Under the pieces are notes generated by a model. That model ran no database searches. It had not been told where the DNA came from and saw only the letters and a program-made list of their open reading frames with translations. From contig NW_017566995.1 of the NCBI RefSeq assembly GCF_001661265.1, forward strand, positions 496,001-560,000: a stretch of DNA of 64,000 nucleotides. Direction: 5' to 3'. Every line of letters starts with the position of its first letter. The first letter of the stretch is position 1. A program made the position numbers and the translations under genes. Positions 61,551 to 64,000 of this stretch are shown here, in pieces. The DNA is from Saitoella complicata NRRL Y-17804. Its lineage: Eukaryota; Ascomycota; Saitoellomycetes; Saitoellales; Saitoellaceae.

Positions 61551-62377
61551 TCACTTCCTAAGGTTATCAAGCCTCGCCTGCAAATCATCGTCCTCGTTGC
61601 CCCCTCCACCACCACCCATACCGCCCCCGCCCTCCGCCACCGCAACCCTCCCCTTCCCAGCATCAACCTTCCCACCAATAGCACCCGTAGGCGTCGCACC
61701 CAACTGCTGCCCAAGCTCAATACCAAGCTCATCTAATACCGCCCCAACAATCTCATCCGTCTCCTCTTCGTCATCCTCAAAGGTATCATCAATCGCTTCT
61801 TCCATCATTTCTTGTCGTTGATCCATGATGTCGTTTTCGCGTTCAAATTCCATTGTGATACGTTGGAGGGCGGGGAGGTTCATTTGGCGGTTCATGGAGG
61901 ACATGAGTTTTGTTGCGCCGCGGAGGGAGGTGGTCATCGCTTCATTCGATCTTACAGTCTGTTCAAGCTGAGTCAGAAACTTTTAATATGAAATACTGAT
62001 ACTGATGACGAACCTGTATCCTCAAACTCACGGCCTGCAATTGTGTCCTCATCTGATAGAACTTCTGCACGTAACGCCTCGTCCGGACAAGATCCTTGGC
62101 CATGATTTTACAAGCGCCCATTTGTCCAGCCTTTGCAGCTTTCTTGATGTCATTCTGGAGCTTCTTTTCTTGCTGTTCGAGCTTCGTACGTTCGCGGTCG
62201 AGTTCACGTTGAGCCTTCTCAAGAGAGCGCTGATGGGCGCGGAGACGTTCCGCAGGAGTCTTGGAGCGCCTGTCAGAGGAGTTAGCGACCGAGTTCCTTA
62301 CAAGACGGATTTGTGCTCTAGGAGCAGGAATGGGAGAAGAACAAAACATACCCGAAGGCCCACTCGATAATGTTCAT
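61551..62377 (-). CDS. VPS2: ESCRT-III subunit Vps2/Did4
   Basis: Three exons, 62377-62352 (MNIIEWAFG), 62269-62014 and 61958-61551, encode 229 residues; introns are 82 and 55 nt. The Snf7-fold is clear: a basic, amphipathic first helix (LRAHQRSLEKAQRELDRERTKLEQQEKKL), then IKKAAKAGQMGACKIMAKDLVRTRRYVQKFYQM, and the acidic C-terminal half. The terminus DDDLQARLDNLRK is a MIM1 motif that recruits the AAA ATPase Vps4. Vps2 caps Snf7 filaments with Vps24 during multivesicular body formation. A Gly-rich insert lies just before the MIM1. It is divergent from FZO1 with about 300 bp between starts. Confidence 0.95.
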
Positions 62378-62683
62378 CTCGGCGCGCAATGGTCTTGCTC
62401 AACCGATATCTCGCAGCTAGGTTCGAGTTTCCAGACAACAACAAATGTCCTGATTGCTTTTCTTAACCCTTTACGCAATAGTATTCTCTCTGTTATTGCG
62501 TCGTCCGTCGTTATCGATATGCGACGTACAGTGACCGCAGTCCACCAGCCACTTGCAGGTGTATGTGCACCGCCACGTCCAACAGACCTTACCACCACGC
62601 CAATCGACATAATTACTCCACCGACAACCAACAACCAACAACCCCTCCTTTTCCACCCCTCTCTCATCGTATTTCATACGAGC
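62378..62683. promoter_or_regulatory. Bidirectional promoter region VPS2/FZO1
   Basis: About 300 bases separate the divergent start codons. The right part is CA/CCAACA-rich (62617-62643), as expected for a fungal leader. No TATA box recognised. Confidence 0.45.
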
Positions 62684-64000
62684 ATGTCCGCCATGGACAT
62701 CGCAAACCTCATCACATCCGACGTTGCTTCAGACTCTGGTTATGGCGGTTCCGTGGCTGGTGGCAACTCGTCTCCTGGTCACGGATCTCCTGATTTCGTG
62801 GGTGTGGATGATCTGGCGGAGGATCAAGTTAGTAGGTTACAGCTTCAGCATCAGCAGGCGTTGTTGTATGCGGATAATCGTTCGAGTTTGTTGAGGAGTT
62901 TGGGGCAGATGAAGAGTCTCTTGAAGAGCTTGAAGGAGTGGAACGAGAAGACGCCGGTTTATTATCCAGCGCCGAAGCATTCATCGACGGCTGAGGAGGC
63001 TACTGCGAGGCCCTCGGTGGCTCATACGCAGTCTGCTTATGGAACAGATGATTCGGAGATTCATACGGCACCGCGTCCGAGTTTGACGCGTCGTTCGCAA
63101 ACAACGATCCCCGCCAACCGTACAGACGAGATCGCCTCGCACCCTCTCCTTTCCGACACCTTCCAGATCCTCAAGCTCGACCTCAAGCTTGGTCACGCTA
63201 AGAACTCCGACGATCTTTCCGAATCTCTCGACTCCAAGGCTCTCTCTCAACTTCTTTCCTCCCTCCTTCATAAATCAACACACCATATCTCTAACCTCGC
63301 TGCTCGTATCGAAGACACAGCGAGTAAGGTCCTGGTCACCGGTGACCTGAATGCAGGAAAGTCGACACTCGTGAATGCCTTGCTGAGGAGACATGTCTTG
63401 CCCGAGGACCAACAGCCGTGTACGAACACCTTTTGCGAGGTATTGGATGCGAGGGAGAACGCTGGTGTCGAGGAAGTTCACGGAGTCCTTTTCGGAACGA
63501 CTTACGATCGCCATGATGAGCGTACGTATGCAGTTCACGCGTTGAAGGAACTTGAGGACTTGGCTATGGACGAGACGCCGAAATACTCCCAACTCAAGGT
63601 TTACGTCGATGATGGGCGTACAATCGATAAATCTCTCCTCCGTAACGGTGTCGTTGACATCGCACTCATTGATGCACCCGGGTTGAACATCGACTCTATC
63701 TCTACGCACGCACTTTTCGCGCGCCAGGAGGAGATCGACGTCGTCGTCTTTGTCGTGAGCGCGGAGAACCACTTCACTCTTTCTGCCAAGGAATTCATCT
63801 GGAATGCTGCCCATGAAAAGGCATACATCTTCATCGTCGTGAACCGTTTCGACAATATCCGCGATAAGGCAAGGTGTAAGCGCATGATCTTGGATCAGCT
63901 CAGCAGTCTCTCCCCGAGGACGCGTGCCGATGCGGACGAGTTGGTCCATTTCGTGTCGGCCGGATCGGTCAACACTGGTGAAGGCGGCGAGAAGTTGAGG
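62684..64000 (+). CDS. FZO1: Mitofusin Fzo1, N-terminal part (runs off window)
   Basis: An open frame starts at ATG 62684 (a second ATG in frame lies at 62693) and is still open at the window edge after 439 codons. The dynamin-type GTPase domain is present: G1 GDLNAGKST at about 220-228, DAPGLNIDS as G3, and VNRFD as G4. Before it is a disordered N-terminus and a helical region (LQLQHQQALLYADNRSSLLRS) typical of fungal Fzo1. The transmembrane pair and the second heptad repeat must lie beyond 64000. Fzo1 fuses mitochondrial outer membranes; Cdc48, also encoded here, controls its turnover in yeast. No intron is seen in this part. Confidence 0.93.
   Translation, partial: MSAMDIANLITSDVASDSGYGGSVAGGNSSPGHGSPDFVGVDDLAEDQVSRLQLQHQQALLYADNRSSLLRSLGQMKSLLKSLKEWNEKTPVYYPAPKHSSTAEEATARPSVAHTQSAYGTDDSEIHTAPRPSLTRRSQTTIPANRTDEIASHPLLSDTFQILKLDLKLGHAKNSDDLSESLDSKALSQLLSSLLHKSTHHISNLAARIEDTASKVLVTGDLNAGKSTLVNALLRRHVLPEDQQPCTNTFCEVLDARENAGVEEVHGVLFGTTYDRHDERTYAVHALKELEDLAMDETPKYSQLKVYVDDGRTIDKSLLRNGVVDIALIDAPGLNIDSISTHALFARQEEIDVVVFVVSAENHFTLSAKEFIWNAAHEKAYIFIVVNRFDNIRDKARCKRMILDQLSSLSPRTRADADELVHFVSAGSVNTGEGGEKLR

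Overview
The window is nuclear DNA from a fungus. It holds spliced protein genes with short GT-AG introns (mostly 48-60 nt), chitin-synthase chaperone Chs7, a C2H2 plus fungal-type transcription factor, a Tul1/Dsc1 Golgi ubiquitin ligase, a Bud14/Tea4 polarity protein and a Pho85-type cyclin. A complex I assembly factor implies a respiratory complex I, which argues against Saccharomycetaceae and fission yeast. I would place it in Dikarya, probably Ascomycota, without claiming a class. No tRNA, rRNA, CRISPR array, viral relic or transposon was recognised.

Layout. 1-8.6 kb: complex I factor (NDUFAF6-like), PP2C phosphatase Ptc1, divergent Iba57/Snf4, and a membrane protein with a Cys-rich ectodomain and an SH3 domain. 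8.7-13.3 kb, minus strand: TCTP, Cdc48, a GST-like protein. 13.3-17.6 kb: a 4.3-kb gene-poor upstream region with a cluster of CAATTG palindromes, followed by an Adr1-like C2H2 factor (17.6-20.5 kb). 21.7-23.5 kb: MFS sugar transporter. 24.4-34.8 kb, compact: FYVE protein, Tul1, tandem-BTB protein, isochorismatase-like hydrolase, F-box/RCC1 Saf1, Chs7. 34.6-36.3 kb: an exact 818-bp duplication on both sides of a 30-N gap, most simply a scaffolding artefact. 36.3-46.9 kb, sparse: a Clg1-like cyclin with a poly-Q tract, a small spliced CYSTM protein, and a coding-like but frame-disrupted stretch. 46.9-64 kb: tandem-PH protein, Bud14/Tea4, mitochondrial EF-Tu, a probable nucleolar protein, an F-box-like protein, sorting nexin Mvp1, ESCRT-III Vps2, and the start of mitofusin Fzo1, cut by the right edge.

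The genes are mostly housekeeping and signalling. Recurring themes are mitochondria (NDUFAF6, Iba57, Tuf1, Fzo1), ubiquitin and proteostasis (Cdc48, Tul1, Saf1, F-box), endosomes (FYVE, Mvp1, Vps2), nutrient signalling (Snf4, Ptc1, Adr1-like factor, sugar transporter, Clg1 cyclin) and polarity or cell wall (Bud14, Chs7). Neighbouring genes are mostly functionally unrelated; no operon-like or biosynthetic cluster is visible. Exon boundaries were set by hand from GT/AG signals and frame continuity with recognised families. I did not find a clearly new system. The observations most worth following are the assembly duplication, the CYSTM gene, the CAATTG cluster, the disrupted coding stretch near 45.2-46.1 kb, and a hairpin over a branch site in SNF4.
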